Source: JANQMX01 sp965247175 (lineage in GTDB: Bacteria; Pseudomonadota; Alphaproteobacteria; Kiloniellales; DSM-21159). Taken from it: DNA of 64,000 nucleotides. This document shows positions 26,666-35,416 of this stretch, piece by piece. Location: contig OZ252006.1 of NCBI GenBank assembly GCA_965247175.1, positions 682,001-746,000 on the forward strand. The letters run 5' to 3'. A model generated the notes under the pieces. The model searched no databases and was not told where the DNA came from. It saw only the letters and a list, made by a program, of their open reading frames with translations. A program made the translations under genes and the position numbers. How positions within the stretch are numbered: position 1 is the first letter of the stretch; every line of letters begins with the position of its first letter.

Positions 26666-27713
26666 CCCGAAGCTGCAACTCGCGCTCGGAGGTGATGTCG
26701 AGCTTGGCATAGAGGCGCTTGCGATGGGCTTTTAGGGTATTGATGGAAATCCCTAGTTCTTCGCCGATTTCCTGGTTCGCCTTTCCCCGCAAAATGCACA
26801 GCAGGATCTCGCGTTCGCGGCGGGTCAGGCGGTAGCCGCGGAAGGCCTCCATCAGCCGTTGCTCGATCGGCACGTTCGGGCCTTCCCGCCGCTTGCGGGG
26901 GCTGTGCTCCACCAGATAGCCGCCGGGCGCGAGGGCAAAGCTCTCGTCAAGCGGCTCGATCAGAAACTCGGCATGCCGCGGGTCGGCATCTTCCAGATTG
27001 GGCGTCATGTCCTGGGAGAAGCCGAAACGGTCTAGCCACGCCGGGCTTGCGATGACGCAGTGCCCGAAACGGTCCAGCACGGCCATCGCCGTATCGTTTC
27101 CTACCTCATCACGCAGGGGCGCGATCATGGTAGAGAAGAGAATTCGTACGTGGGCTTTGTGGAGCGCATTGACGAAGCCGTAGGTGCGCTCGGCGCGCGC
27201 AAAGTCGGCGGCATCGAAACGGCTGGCCCGCTGCACGAAGAGCCCGACGGCATGGTCCGGCGAAGTCGGCATGAAGAGCCCGATCTCGTCATAGAGTCCG
27301 ATGCGGGAGAAGAACTCGCTGAAATAGCGGTTGTAGATCGGCGAAGGCAGGCTGGTGTCGCGCAGGGTGACGACCCGTTCGGTACCGTCGTTCTCCCAAT
27401 GGTACTGCATCGGGCAGTTGCGATAGTGCCGGAAGCCGTAGTTCCGCTTGGTTTCGTCGCAGGTCTCGAAGGCTTCGAGATACTCCGGGCGGCCCTGCCG
27501 GCGCATCAGCATGACCTGACCGGCATCGACCGGAAAGAGCTCCTTCACCGCGCTCAAGAGAGTGCCGTAGAAGCGCCCTGTGCCGATGTGCTCGATGGCC
27601 TCGACAAACAGCTTTTCCAGGTCAGGCTCGTTCGTTTGCAGGCTGCCCAAACCGTCCTCCGGCTGCAGCGGATGAACCCTTTCGGGTCCGTTGCTTGCCC
27701 CTTCGACATTCAA
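26646..27713 (-). CDS. LuxR-family transcriptional regulator
   Basis: Regulator of 355 aa. A long N-terminal sensory region (GAF/PAS-like by size, no motif I can assign) is followed by a C-terminal LuxR HTH, LTRREREILLCILRGKANQE with SINTLKAHRKRLYAKL. It is divergent from the DgcA-like flavoenzyme gene across a 67-base gap containing a TTTGCA-C-TGCAAA inverted repeat, so it probably regulates that enzyme. No phosphoreceiver or autoinducer-domain residues are evident. Confidence 0.85.
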   Translation of the reverse strand: MNVEGASNGPERVHPLQPEDGLGSLQTNEPDLEKLFVEAIEHIGTGRFYGTLLSAVKELFPVDAGQVMLMRRQGRPEYLEAFETCDETKRNYGFRHYRNCPMQYHWENDGTERVVTLRDTSLPSPIYNRYFSEFFSRIGLYDEIGLFMPTSPDHAVGLFVQRASRFDAADFARAERTYGFVNALHKAHVRILFSTMIAPLRDEVGNDTAMAVLDRFGHCVIASPAWLDRFGFSQDMTPNLEDADPRHAEFLIEPLDESFALAPGGYLVEHSPRKRREGPNVPIEQRLMEAFRGYRLTRREREILLCILRGKANQEIGEELGISINTLKAHRKRLYAKLDITSERELQLRVIQHLL

Positions 27714-27747
27714 GCGTAATGCCGCTGTTACCTGCGTGCAACGCGTC

Positions 27748-27760
27748 TTTGCACTGCAAA
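27748..27760. promoter_or_regulatory. Inverted repeat in the LuxR/flavoenzyme divergent promoter region
   Basis: TTTGCA-C-TGCAAA, a 13-base odd palindrome, lies midway in the short gap between divergent genes, 20 bases before the flavoenzyme ATG. It is a candidate LuxR-protein site or simple promoter element; only one copy was seen. Confidence 0.4.
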
Positions 27761-27780
27761 AGAAAGACCTGGGCGGAGAT

Positions 27781-29952
27781 ATGAGCGACGCAGAGCGTTA
27801 CGAGATTCTCTTTGAGCCGGTCCAGATCGGGCCGGTGACGGCCAAGAACCGCTTCTATCAGGTCCCGCATTGCAACGGCACCAGCGACTGGGCGCCGAAG
27901 GCAGTGGCCCGCATGCGAGAGATCAAGGCGGAAGGCGGCTGGGGGGTTGTCTGCACGGAAATCATCGAGGTCTCCAACACCACCGAGCTGCATCCCTTTC
28001 CGGGATTGCACCTCTGGCGGGATGAGGACATCGCCATCCAGGCGCAAATGGTCGATGCCGTGCATCGCCACGGCGCACTGGCCGGCGCAGAGCTTGGCCA
28101 TTTCGGGGTCGCGGCGGGAAACCGGGCTGTCCGCCTGCCGCCGCTCGGACCCAGTTCGCACCTGACTTTGGAATCGATCGAGCCCTTCCAGTGCCGGGCC
28201 ATGGATGCGCAGGACATCCGCACGCTGCGGCAGCAGCACAAGGCTGCCGCGGTGCGAGCGAAGCAGGCCGGCTTCGACATCATCTACGTCTACGCCGCCC
28301 ACAACCTCTCCATCGCCTCGCACTTCCTGTCCCGCCGCTACAACCAGCGTAGCGACGAGTATGGCGGCAGCCTGGAGAACCGGGTGCGCCTGCTGCGCGA
28401 GCTCTTCCAGGACACCAAGGAGGCGGTGGGCGACCGCTGCGCCGTGGCCATCCGGTTCGCCGTCGATGAAATGATGGGCGAAGACGGCCTGACCTGCGAG
28501 GGGGAGGGGCGCGAGGTCGTCGAGCTGCTCAAGGATCTGCCAGACCTCTGGGACGTCAACATCTCGGACTGGTCCTACGACTCCGATACCTCGCGCTTCG
28601 CCAAAGAGGGTTTTCAGGAGCCCTATACCCGTTTCGTCAAGGAAGTGACCGGCAAGCCCGTGGTCGGGGTCGGGCGCTTCACCTCGCCAGACACCATGGT
28701 CTCCCAGATCAAGCGTGGGGTGATGGACCTGATCGGTGCGGCCCGTCCGTCCATCGCCGACCCTTTTCTGCCGAACAAGATCGCTGAAGGGCGGGTCGAC
28801 GACATCCGCGAGTGCATCGGCTGCAACATCTGTGTCTCCGGCGAGATGTCCTACTCGCCCATCCGCTGCACCCAGAACCCGACCATGATGGAGGAGTACC
28901 GCCGCGATTGGCATCCGGAGGAGATCGCGCCGAAGGGTTCGGAGGATTCGGTTTTGATCGTCGGGGGAGGACCGGCCGGGCTTGAGTGTGCACTCTCGCT
29001 CGGCCGGCGGGGTTACGCGGTCACCTTGGCGGAGGCCAACGACGAGCTGGGAGGCCGGGTCAGCCGGGAGAGCGCTCTGCCGGGCCTCGCCGAATGGGCA
29101 CGGGTGCGCGACTATCGGCTCTATCAGATGCAGTCCATGGCCAATGTGGAGATCTACAGAAACAGCGCCATGGACGCGGCGCAGTGCCTCGGCTTCGACG
29201 CGCCGCACATCGTGACGGCGACCGGGGCCCGCTGGCGCCGCGACGGGGTCGGCCGCTCCCACTTCTGGGCGGTGCCAGGCAGCGACCTGCCGCACGTGCT
29301 GACACCCGATGACGTCATGGAGGGGCATCCGGTCGAGGGGCCAGTGGTCATCTACGACACGGACGGCAGCTACCTCGCCAATGCCATCGCCGAGAAGCTC
29401 AAGGGCGAGGGTCACGCCGTCACCCTGGTGACGCCCGCGGCCGAACTGGCCGGCTATCTCTTCCTGACCTTGGAGCAGCACAAGATCATCGCCCGCATGA
29501 TGGAGGTCGGCGTCGAGATCCTGCGTCTCAAGCAGCTGTCTCGCATCGAGCGAGACTCCGTCGTGCTCGACTGTGTGCACGGCGGGGAGAGCAAAGCCCT
29601 CGCTGCGGCTACAGTCGTCATGGTCACCGCGCGCTTGCCGAACGACGCGCTCTACCAGGCGCTGGCCGAGAGCCCGGACGCGCAGGCTGCCGCAGGCGTG
29701 AAGTCGGTCGCTCGTATCGGGGACTGCGAAGCACCGAGTATCATCGCCGCCGCGGTCTACGCCGGTCACAGCTATGCACGCAATCTCGATGCCGTCTCGC
29801 TGCCCTACGTCCCCTACCTGCCGGAGATGAACCGGAACATCTTGACCCCGAATGAGGAGCACACGCGCCATGTCCAAGCCGAGCTTTCAACGCATCGCCC
29901 AGAGCGAGCTCGAAGCCAAGATGGAGCCTTGCGCCTACATAAATCCCGATGA
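27781..29952 (+). CDS. DgcA/trimethylamine-dehydrogenase-family iron-sulfur flavoprotein
   Basis: Oxidoreductase of 723 aa with an N-terminal old-yellow-enzyme TIM barrel, FMN linked to C31 in FYQVPHCNG. A [4Fe-4S] cluster is held by C345, C348, C351 and C363 (CIGCNIC...RCTQNP). C-terminal ADP/FAD Rossmann domains carry VLIVGGGPAGLECALSLG. The overall pattern resembles dimethylglycine demethylase DgcA more than trimethylamine dehydrogenase, whose aromatic substrate cage is not conserved here. Methylated amine demethylation is likely; exact substrate unknown. The last about 28 codons overlap the cupin gene, and a C-terminal tail of about 35 residues looks non-homologous. Confidence 0.85.
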   Translation: MSDAERYEILFEPVQIGPVTAKNRFYQVPHCNGTSDWAPKAVARMREIKAEGGWGVVCTEIIEVSNTTELHPFPGLHLWRDEDIAIQAQMVDAVHRHGALAGAELGHFGVAAGNRAVRLPPLGPSSHLTLESIEPFQCRAMDAQDIRTLRQQHKAAAVRAKQAGFDIIYVYAAHNLSIASHFLSRRYNQRSDEYGGSLENRVRLLRELFQDTKEAVGDRCAVAIRFAVDEMMGEDGLTCEGEGREVVELLKDLPDLWDVNISDWSYDSDTSRFAKEGFQEPYTRFVKEVTGKPVVGVGRFTSPDTMVSQIKRGVMDLIGAARPSIADPFLPNKIAEGRVDDIRECIGCNICVSGEMSYSPIRCTQNPTMMEEYRRDWHPEEIAPKGSEDSVLIVGGGPAGLECALSLGRRGYAVTLAEANDELGGRVSRESALPGLAEWARVRDYRLYQMQSMANVEIYRNSAMDAAQCLGFDAPHIVTATGARWRRDGVGRSHFWAVPGSDLPHVLTPDDVMEGHPVEGPVVIYDTDGSYLANAIAEKLKGEGHAVTLVTPAAELAGYLFLTLEQHKIIARMMEVGVEILRLKQLSRIERDSVVLDCVHGGESKALAAATVVMVTARLPNDALYQALAESPDAQAAAGVKSVARIGDCEAPSIIAAAVYAGHSYARNLDAVSLPYVPYLPEMNRNILTPNEEHTRHVQAELSTHRPERARSQDGALRLHKSR

Positions 29953-30238
29953 GGTGGTCGAGGGCACGCCCGAGGAGAGAGCGCACATCTTCCTTGCTTC
30001 GCCCGATGGCCAGTTCCTGGCCGGCATCTGGGAGTGCAGCCCCTGCAAGGAAGAGATCGCGAGTTATCCCGCAAACGAGTACATGAACGTTTTGGCTGGC
30101 GAAGTGGTGATCACCGGCAAGGACGGGCGCAGCGAGAGCTTCAAGGCCGGCGATCAGTTGACCATGCAGAAGGGCTGGTCGGGCACCTGGCACATGACGT
30201 CACCCTTCAAGAAGTACTTCATCATGTACCTTGGCTGA
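29870..30238 (+). CDS. Cupin-domain protein (DUF861-like)
   Basis: A 122-aa single-cupin protein. The cupin core is visible as GIWECSPCKEEIASYPANEY and VLAGEVVITGKDG, then FKAGDQLTMQKGWSGTWHM, the DUF861 style related to ureidoglycine aminohydrolase. The start at 29870 has a gaggag Shine-Dalgarno; an ATG at 29852 is a longer option. It overlaps the 3' end of the flavoenzyme gene by 83 bases and should be co-translated. It may be a small-molecule isomerase or accessory in the same amine pathway. Confidence 0.75.
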   Translation: MSKPSFQRIAQSELEAKMEPCAYINPDEVVEGTPEERAHIFLASPDGQFLAGIWECSPCKEEIASYPANEYMNVLAGEVVITGKDGRSESFKAGDQLTMQKGWSGTWHMTSPFKKYFIMYLG

Positions 30239-30336
30239 TCCGGCAGCCAGCACACGGGAGTAGCGTCCGCGCCGTGCCTTGTGCTATTTCGCAGTTGCGA
30301 AAAGAAACAAAGGCGGGTTTGGCGTGACGGAGGCAG

Positions 30337-31182
30337 GTGTTGGACGGCGGCTTGCGGGCTGACTCAATGCTGGAGCCCCCTCTCCAACGCAGCCATGGCT
30401 GTCTCAGCCTCTCCTTGGCTGCCCGAGCCGGTCGGACCGCCATCGCAGGCTGGTATCAGTCCGGCGCCGCCAAGGCCCGTGCCCCGAAAGTCTACAGCCA
30501 TCACGGCATCGAAGCTCTTCTGATCAACACCGCTGGCGGCCTGACCGGCGGGGATAGCTTCGAGATATCGCTCTCGGTGGAGCGCGATGCCTTGGGCGTG
30601 TTCACCAGCCAGGCCAGCGAGAAGATCTACCGAAGCATCGGCGGGACGGCCTCGATCAAGGTGGACATGAACGTCGCCAAGGACGGTCGTGGCTATTGGG
30701 TGCCGCAAGATACCATCTTCTTCGACGGTGCGGCCTTGTCTCGGGAGCTGAGGCTGGCGGCGGCGGACAGCGCCGAGTTTCTGATCATGGAGCCGTTGGT
30801 GTTCGGGCGGGAAGCCATGGGCGAGCGGGTCTCCAGCGGGCGCTACCGCGACTCTTGGCGCGTGTCGGCCGACGATCGGCTCGTCTTCGCGGAAGAAGCC
30901 CGACTAGACGGTGACATCAAGGCAGGCTTGCTGCGTCCTGCCATGGGACGAGGGGCCACGGCCTATCTGACAGGGCTCTACCGTGGCCCGGCCATGGTGG
31001 AAAAGCGCGACGCCTTGCGGGGCCTTGCCTGTGGCGAAGGGACATGGGCTGGAGCAAGCCTGCTGCGCGATGCCCTGAGCTTTCGCGTGGCGGCACAGGC
31101 CCCGACAGATATGCGGCGATGGATGGTTGCAGCCTATGGGATTCTCAGCGGCCTGTCGGCGCCGATCGCCTGGCGCTGCTAG
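30337..31182 (+). CDS. ureD: Urease accessory protein UreD
   Basis: Urease maturation scaffold, 281 aa with the GTG start or 271 aa from ATG 30367. Typical UreD landmarks are LINTAGGLTGGD, TSQASEKIYRS, YWVPQDTIFFDGA and MEPLVFGREAMGE. It acts with UreF and UreG to deliver nickel to the apo-urease. GTG 30337 lies just after an acggagg motif, though spacing is short. It is the first gene of the ureDABCEFG operon. Confidence 0.92.
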   Translation: MLDGGLRADSMLEPPLQRSHGCLSLSLAARAGRTAIAGWYQSGAAKARAPKVYSHHGIEALLINTAGGLTGGDSFEISLSVERDALGVFTSQASEKIYRSIGGTASIKVDMNVAKDGRGYWVPQDTIFFDGAALSRELRLAAADSAEFLIMEPLVFGREAMGERVSSGRYRDSWRVSADDRLVFAEEARLDGDIKAGLLRPAMGRGATAYLTGLYRGPAMVEKRDALRGLACGEGTWAGASLLRDALSFRVAAQAPTDMRRWMVAAYGILSGLSAPIAWRC

Positions 31183-31220
31183 GTCGAGAGAAGAAGGATC
31201 GATGATCTTGGGAGAGCTTC

Positions 31221-31523
31221 ATGAACCTGACCCCGCGTGAGAAGGACAAACTGCTGATCGCCATGGCGGCGATGGTCGCGCGCCGCAGGCTGGAGCGCGG
31301 CGTGAAGCTGAACCATCCCGAAGCCATCGCCTTGATCAGCGACTTCGTTGTCGAGGGCGCGCGCGACGGGCGCTCGGTCGCGGACCTGATGGAAGCCGGC
31401 GCGTCGGTCATCAGTAGGGAGCAGGTGATGCAGGGCGTCGCCGAGATGATCCACGACGTGCAGGTCGAGGCGACTTTCCCGGACGGCACAAAGCTCGTCA
31501 CTGTGCATCAACCCATTCGTTAA
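31221..31523 (+). CDS. ureA: Urease gamma subunit
   Basis: Structural gamma subunit of cytoplasmic urease, 100 aa, the standard length. It begins MNLTPREKDKLLIAMAAMVA and contains KLNHPEAIALISDFVVEGAR and the VQVEATFPDGTKLVTVH end typical of UreA. A gggagag Shine-Dalgarno precedes the ATG. It lies 38 bases after ureD and 17 bases before ureB. Confidence 0.97.
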   Translation: MNLTPREKDKLLIAMAAMVARRRLERGVKLNHPEAIALISDFVVEGARDGRSVADLMEAGASVISREQVMQGVAEMIHDVQVEATFPDGTKLVTVHQPIR

Positions 31524-31540
31524 GTGAGGGGAGCAGGATA

Positions 31541-31852
31541 TTGATTCCCGGAGAAGTTTTTCCAGCTGACGGCGAGATCGAGCTGAACGCCGGCCAAGAG
31601 ACGGTGACGCTGTCCGTCGCCAACAGCGGCGACAGGCCAATTCAGGTCGGCTCCCACTATCATTTCTTCGAGACGAACGAGGCCTTGCTCTTCGAACGGG
31701 AAAAGGCGCGCGGTATGCGTCTCGATATTCCGGCCGGCACGGCGGTGCGCTTCGAGCCCGGGCAGAGCCGTGAGGTGACGCTGGTGCCCTATGCCGGCGC
31801 GCGGGAGGTCTACGGCTTCAATCAGCGCGTCATGGGCGCGCTCGAGGACTGA
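31541..31852 (+). CDS. ureB: Urease beta subunit
   Basis: Structural beta subunit, 103 aa, starting MIPGEVFPADGEIELNAG as expected. Further landmarks are GSHYHFFETNEAL and VTLVPYAGAREVYGFN. The initiation codon is TTG at 31541, preceded by gggagcagg. No in-frame ATG could give the conserved IPGE N terminus, so the rare start is real. It fits directly between ureA and ureC. Confidence 0.96.
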   Translation: MIPGEVFPADGEIELNAGQETVTLSVANSGDRPIQVGSHYHFFETNEALLFEREKARGMRLDIPAGTAVRFEPGQSREVTLVPYAGAREVYGFNQRVMGALED

Positions 31853-31863
31853 GGGGAAGCAGC

Positions 31864-33576
31864 ATGCCGGCAAGGATTGGACGCGCCGCCTATGCGGACA
31901 TGTATGGCCCGACGGCCGGAGACCGGGTTCGCCTGGCGGACACCGAGTTGCTGATCGAGGTCGAGAAGGACCTCACGACCTATGGCGAAGAGGTCAAGTT
32001 CGGCGGCGGCAAGGTCATCCGTGACGGCATGGGTCAGTCGCAGGCGACCCGCGCCGAGGGCACGGTCGACACCGTCATCACCAATGCGCTGATCGTCGAT
32101 CACTGGGGCATCGTCAAAGCCGACGTGGGACTGAGAGACGGCCGCATCGTCGGAATTGGCAAAGCCGGCAACCCGGACGTCCAGCCAGGCGTCGACATCG
32201 TCATCGGACCCTCGACCGAGGCGATCGCCGGGGAGGGCAAGATCCTCACCGCCGGCGGCTTCGATGCGCACATCCACTTCATCTGCCCGCAGCAGATCGA
32301 AGAGGCGCTGATGTCCGGCGTCACCACCATGCTGGGCGGTGGGACCGGGCCGGCGACCGGAACCAACGCCACCACCTGCACGCCAGGGGCGTGGCACATT
32401 GGGCGCATGCTGCAGGCCGCCGACGGCTTCCCAGTGAACCTGGCCTTGTCGGGTAAGGGCAACGCCTCGCGCCCGGAGGGCCTGGTTGAGCAGATCGAGG
32501 GCGGGGCCTGTGCGCTGAAGCTGCATGAGGACTGGGGCACCACGCCGGCCGCGATCGATTGCTGCCTGAGCGTCGCTGACGACCTCGACGTCCAGGTCAT
32601 GATCCATACTGACACTCTGAACGAGAGCGGCTTCGTCGAGACCACCATCGCCGCTCTCAAGGGCCGCACCATCCATGCCTTTCACACCGAAGGGGCAGGG
32701 GGCGGGCATGCGCCGGACATCATCAAGGTCGCCGGCGAGAGCAACGTCATTCCCTCCTCGACCAACCCGACCCGGCCCTACACGGTGAACACCATCGAGG
32801 AGCACCTCGATATGCTGATGGTGTGCCATCACCTGGACGCCAACATCCCGGAGGATGTGGCGTTCGCGGAATCCCGCATCCGGCGGGAAACCATCGCCGC
32901 CGAGGATATCCTGCACGACCTCGGCGCCTTCTCGATCATCGCCTCGGACAGCCAGGCAATGGGCCGGGTGGGAGAGGTGCTGATCCGCACCTGGCAGACG
33001 GCGGACAAGATGAAGCGGCAGCGCGGCGCCCTGCCGGAAGAGAGCGGCGCGAACGACAACATTCGGGTCAAGCGCTACATCGCCAAATACACGATCAACC
33101 CGGCGATCGCCCACGGCATGGCGGAGCACATCGGCTCGGTCGAGGTCGGCAAGCGCGCGGACCTGGTGCTCTGGAACCCGGCCTTTTTCGGCGTGAAGCC
33201 GGACCTGGTGCTCTTGGGCGGCGCTATTGCGGCGGCGCCCATGGGCGACCCCAACGCGTCCATCCCCACACCGCAGCCTGTCCACTACCGCCCCATGTTT
33301 GGCGCATTCGGCGGTGCCCAGGCAGCCGGTGCTGTCACCTTCGTCTCCCGCGCCGCCTTTGAGAGCGATCTCGCGGCCAAGCTTGGTCTGGCGAAGAGCG
33401 TGCTGCCGGTAGGCAATGTGCGCGGCGGCATATCGAAAGCCTCCATGGTGCACAACGACGCGACACCGGCCATTGAGGTGGACCCGGAAACCTATGAGGT
33501 CCGGGCCGATGGCGAGCTCCTCACCTGTGAGCCGGCGGAGGTTCTACCCATGGCCCAGCGCTACTTCCTGTTCTGA
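31864..33576 (+). CDS. ureC: Urease alpha (catalytic) subunit
   Basis: Nickel amidohydrolase that splits urea to ammonia and carbamate, 570 aa, full length. Nickel and active-site residues are visible: H136 and H138 in DAHIHF, the carbamylated lysine K219 in CALKLHEDWG, histidines in MIHTDTLNE and AFHTEGAGGGHAPD, the flap cysteine in MVCHHLD, and the aspartate in IASDSQAMGRVGE. All key residues are intact. Its stop overlaps the ureE start by one base. Confidence 0.98.
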   Translation: MPARIGRAAYADMYGPTAGDRVRLADTELLIEVEKDLTTYGEEVKFGGGKVIRDGMGQSQATRAEGTVDTVITNALIVDHWGIVKADVGLRDGRIVGIGKAGNPDVQPGVDIVIGPSTEAIAGEGKILTAGGFDAHIHFICPQQIEEALMSGVTTMLGGGTGPATGTNATTCTPGAWHIGRMLQAADGFPVNLALSGKGNASRPEGLVEQIEGGACALKLHEDWGTTPAAIDCCLSVADDLDVQVMIHTDTLNESGFVETTIAALKGRTIHAFHTEGAGGGHAPDIIKVAGESNVIPSSTNPTRPYTVNTIEEHLDMLMVCHHLDANIPEDVAFAESRIRRETIAAEDILHDLGAFSIIASDSQAMGRVGEVLIRTWQTADKMKRQRGALPEESGANDNIRVKRYIAKYTINPAIAHGMAEHIGSVEVGKRADLVLWNPAFFGVKPDLVLLGGAIAAAPMGDPNASIPTPQPVHYRPMFGAFGGAQAAGAVTFVSRAAFESDLAAKLGLAKSVLPVGNVRGGISKASMVHNDATPAIEVDPETYEVRADGELLTCEPAEVLPMAQRYFLF

Positions 33577-34073
33577 TGGACGGTAGCAAACAAGCCTTGC
33601 CGCGGGCCGGCGCGCTGCTGCGGCGCGGCGCCTGGAGCCACAGTGCCGACGACGCGGTCAAGCTCGACTTCGAGGCGCGCAGCCGCCGCCGCCTCGTGCT
33701 GAGCAGTGAGAACGGCTTGACCTTCCTGCTCGATCTTCCGCGTCCGGCGGCCATCGAGGACGGCGACGCCTTAAAGCTGGAGGACGGCCGCCTCGTCGCC
33801 GTTCGCGCTGCCGCCGAAGAGCTGCTGGAGGTGCGCTGCGCAACCGAAGAGGCTCTGGTGCGTGCCGCTTGGCATCTCGGCAACCGGCATCTTCCGACAG
33901 AGATCGCCGAGGCGTCTCTCTACATCCGCTATGACCATGTGATCGAAGAGATGCTGCAGGGCTTGGGCGCGGAGACGATCCGTGTTTCGCGTCCCTTCCA
34001 ACCGGAGCGGGGCGCCTACGCCGGCGGCCACGGTCATGCCCACAGCCACGCTCACGAGCATGACCATGGATGA
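33576..34073 (+). CDS. ureE: Urease accessory nickel chaperone UreE
   Basis: Nickel metallochaperone of 165 aa. The N-terminal peptide-binding domain is followed by the metal domain with WHLGNRHLPTEI and YDHVIEEML. The C terminus is a histidine-rich tail (GHGHAHSHAHEHDHG) for nickel storage. The start overlaps the ureC stop (TGATG) and the end overlaps ureF, so coupling is tight. Confidence 0.95.
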   Translation: MDGSKQALPRAGALLRRGAWSHSADDAVKLDFEARSRRRLVLSSENGLTFLLDLPRPAAIEDGDALKLEDGRLVAVRAAAEELLEVRCATEEALVRAAWHLGNRHLPTEIAEASLYIRYDHVIEEMLQGLGAETIRVSRPFQPERGAYAGGHGHAHSHAHEHDHG

Positions 34074-34731
34074 CCAGCATGACCTGTTGCGGCTGCTGAC
34101 CTGGCTTTCGCCGTCCTTCCCCGTTGGCGCCTTCAGCTACTCCCATGGCCTGGAGTGGGCGGTCGAGGCAGGCGAGGTGAGGGACCACGTAAGCCTTCTG
34201 GCCTGGGTCGAAGACATCGTGGCTCACGGCGCGGGTCGCAACGACCTGGTCGTGATGGCGGAGGCTTGGCATGCGGCAGTGGGGCGGGACACTGCACGCC
34301 TGTCAGCCGTAGCCGAGCTGGCGGTGGCGCTGTCGCCCACGGCCGAGCGCGCTCTGGAGACGGAAGCGCAGGGCGAGGCTTTCCGACAGGCGATCAGGAC
34401 GGCCTGGCCGGAGGCGGCCTGCGATCTTCGGGGCATTCCCTATCCGATTGCTGTCGGTGTGGCGGCCGCCTGCTGCAGGATTGCGCTCACGCCGGCCCTG
34501 ACCGCGTACCTTCATGCAATGGCCGCCAACTTGGTCTCAGCCGGTCTTCGGCTCATCCCGCTCGGACAGAGCGACGGGGTGCGCGTGCTCGCCGCGCTCG
34601 AGGCGCCGATCCTGGCCCAGGCCGACTGGGCAGCCAACTCTACTCTGGACGATCTCGGCGGTTTCTCGATGATCGCCGATATCGCCTCCATGCGTCACGA
34701 AACCCAATACACGAGGCTGTTCCGCTCATGA
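34066..34731 (+). CDS. ureF: Urease accessory protein UreF
   Basis: Urease activation protein of 221 aa, all-helical by family. Landmarks are LLTWLSPSFPVGAFSYSHGLE near the N terminus and IRLIPLGQSDG-like LRLIPLGQSDGVRVLA near the C terminus. ATGs at 34060 and 34066 are both possible and both overlap the end of ureE. UreF works as GTPase-activating partner of UreG within the UreD-F-G complex. Its stop overlaps the ureG start. Confidence 0.93.
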   Translation: MDDQHDLLRLLTWLSPSFPVGAFSYSHGLEWAVEAGEVRDHVSLLAWVEDIVAHGAGRNDLVVMAEAWHAAVGRDTARLSAVAELAVALSPTAERALETEAQGEAFRQAIRTAWPEAACDLRGIPYPIAVGVAAACCRIALTPALTAYLHAMAANLVSAGLRLIPLGQSDGVRVLAALEAPILAQADWAANSTLDDLGGFSMIADIASMRHETQYTRLFRS

Positions 34732-35390
34732 GCACATCTCCCAACGGTCCCTTGCGCGTCGGCATCGGCGGCCCTGTCGGCTCCGGCAAGACGGCCCTCA
34801 TGGAAGCGCTGTCCCGCACGCTCTTCGGGCGCTTCGATCTCTGTGCCATCACCAACGACATCTACACCAAGGAAGATGCCGAGATCCTGACCCGCACCGG
34901 CGCCTTGCCGGAGGAGCGCATTCTGGGCGTCGAGACCGGCGGTTGCCCCCATACGGCCATCCGTGAGGACGCTTCGATCAATCTCGCCGCCGTGGCCGAA
35001 ATGAACGGGCGCTTCCCGAAGATGGACCTCATCTTGATCGAGTCCGGCGGCGACAACTTGGCGGCCACCTTTTCACCGGAGCTGGCTGACCTGACGATCT
35101 ACGTCATCGACGTCTCAGCCGGCGAGAAGATCCCCCGCAAGGGCGGGCCAGGCATCACCCGCTCCGATCTGCTGGTCATCAACAAGACGGATTTGGCGCC
35201 GCTGGTGGGCGCGGATCTGGACATCATGGACCGAGACGCCAAGCGCATGCGGAGTGAGCGCCCCTTCGTCTTCACCAACCTGAAGCAGGGCGAGGGCGTG
35301 GGCGAGATCGCGCGCTTCATCGTGGCGCAGGGCGGCCTCGCTGCAGGCGCAGGAGAGATCGCCCCCCAGTCGTTAGAGCAGAGCGCTTAG
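34728..35390 (+). CDS. ureG: Urease accessory GTPase UreG
   Basis: SIMIBI-class GTPase of 220 aa that powers nickel insertion. The P-loop GIGGPVGSGKTALMEAL is at residues 13-29. The nickel-binding VETGGCPHTAIREDAS (CPH motif) and the base-recognition INKTDLAPLVGADL also match the family. The ATG overlaps the ureF stop (ATGA). It closes the urease operon; no urea transporter genes are adjacent. Confidence 0.96.
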   Translation: MSTSPNGPLRVGIGGPVGSGKTALMEALSRTLFGRFDLCAITNDIYTKEDAEILTRTGALPEERILGVETGGCPHTAIREDASINLAAVAEMNGRFPKMDLILIESGGDNLAATFSPELADLTIYVIDVSAGEKIPRKGGPGITRSDLLVINKTDLAPLVGADLDIMDRDAKRMRSERPFVFTNLKQGEGVGEIARFIVAQGGLAAGAGEIAPQSLEQSA

Positions 35391-35401
35391 GCTGCTAAGC
35401 G
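35384..35401 (+). terminator. Small hairpin overlapping the ureG stop codon
   Basis: CGCTTAG and CTAAGCG form a 7-bp stem with a GCTG loop across the ureG stop. There is no U tract, so it is at best a weak terminator or an mRNA 3' stabiliser. Confidence 0.35.
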
Positions 35402-35416
35402 ACCGGGACTGACACC

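Noticed and set aside
27622..29877. 751-aa open frame on the minus strand
   Set aside because: It is antisense to the DgcA-like gene, which has intact cofactor motifs. Long antisense frames are expected in GC-rich coding DNA, and the protein shows no domain.
31822..33453. 543-aa minus-strand frame
   Set aside because: It is antisense to ureC, whose active site is complete.
34005..34070. Tandem His-codon repeats at the end of ureE considered as a DNA repeat
   Set aside because: They simply encode the metal-binding His-rich tail common to UreE proteins.
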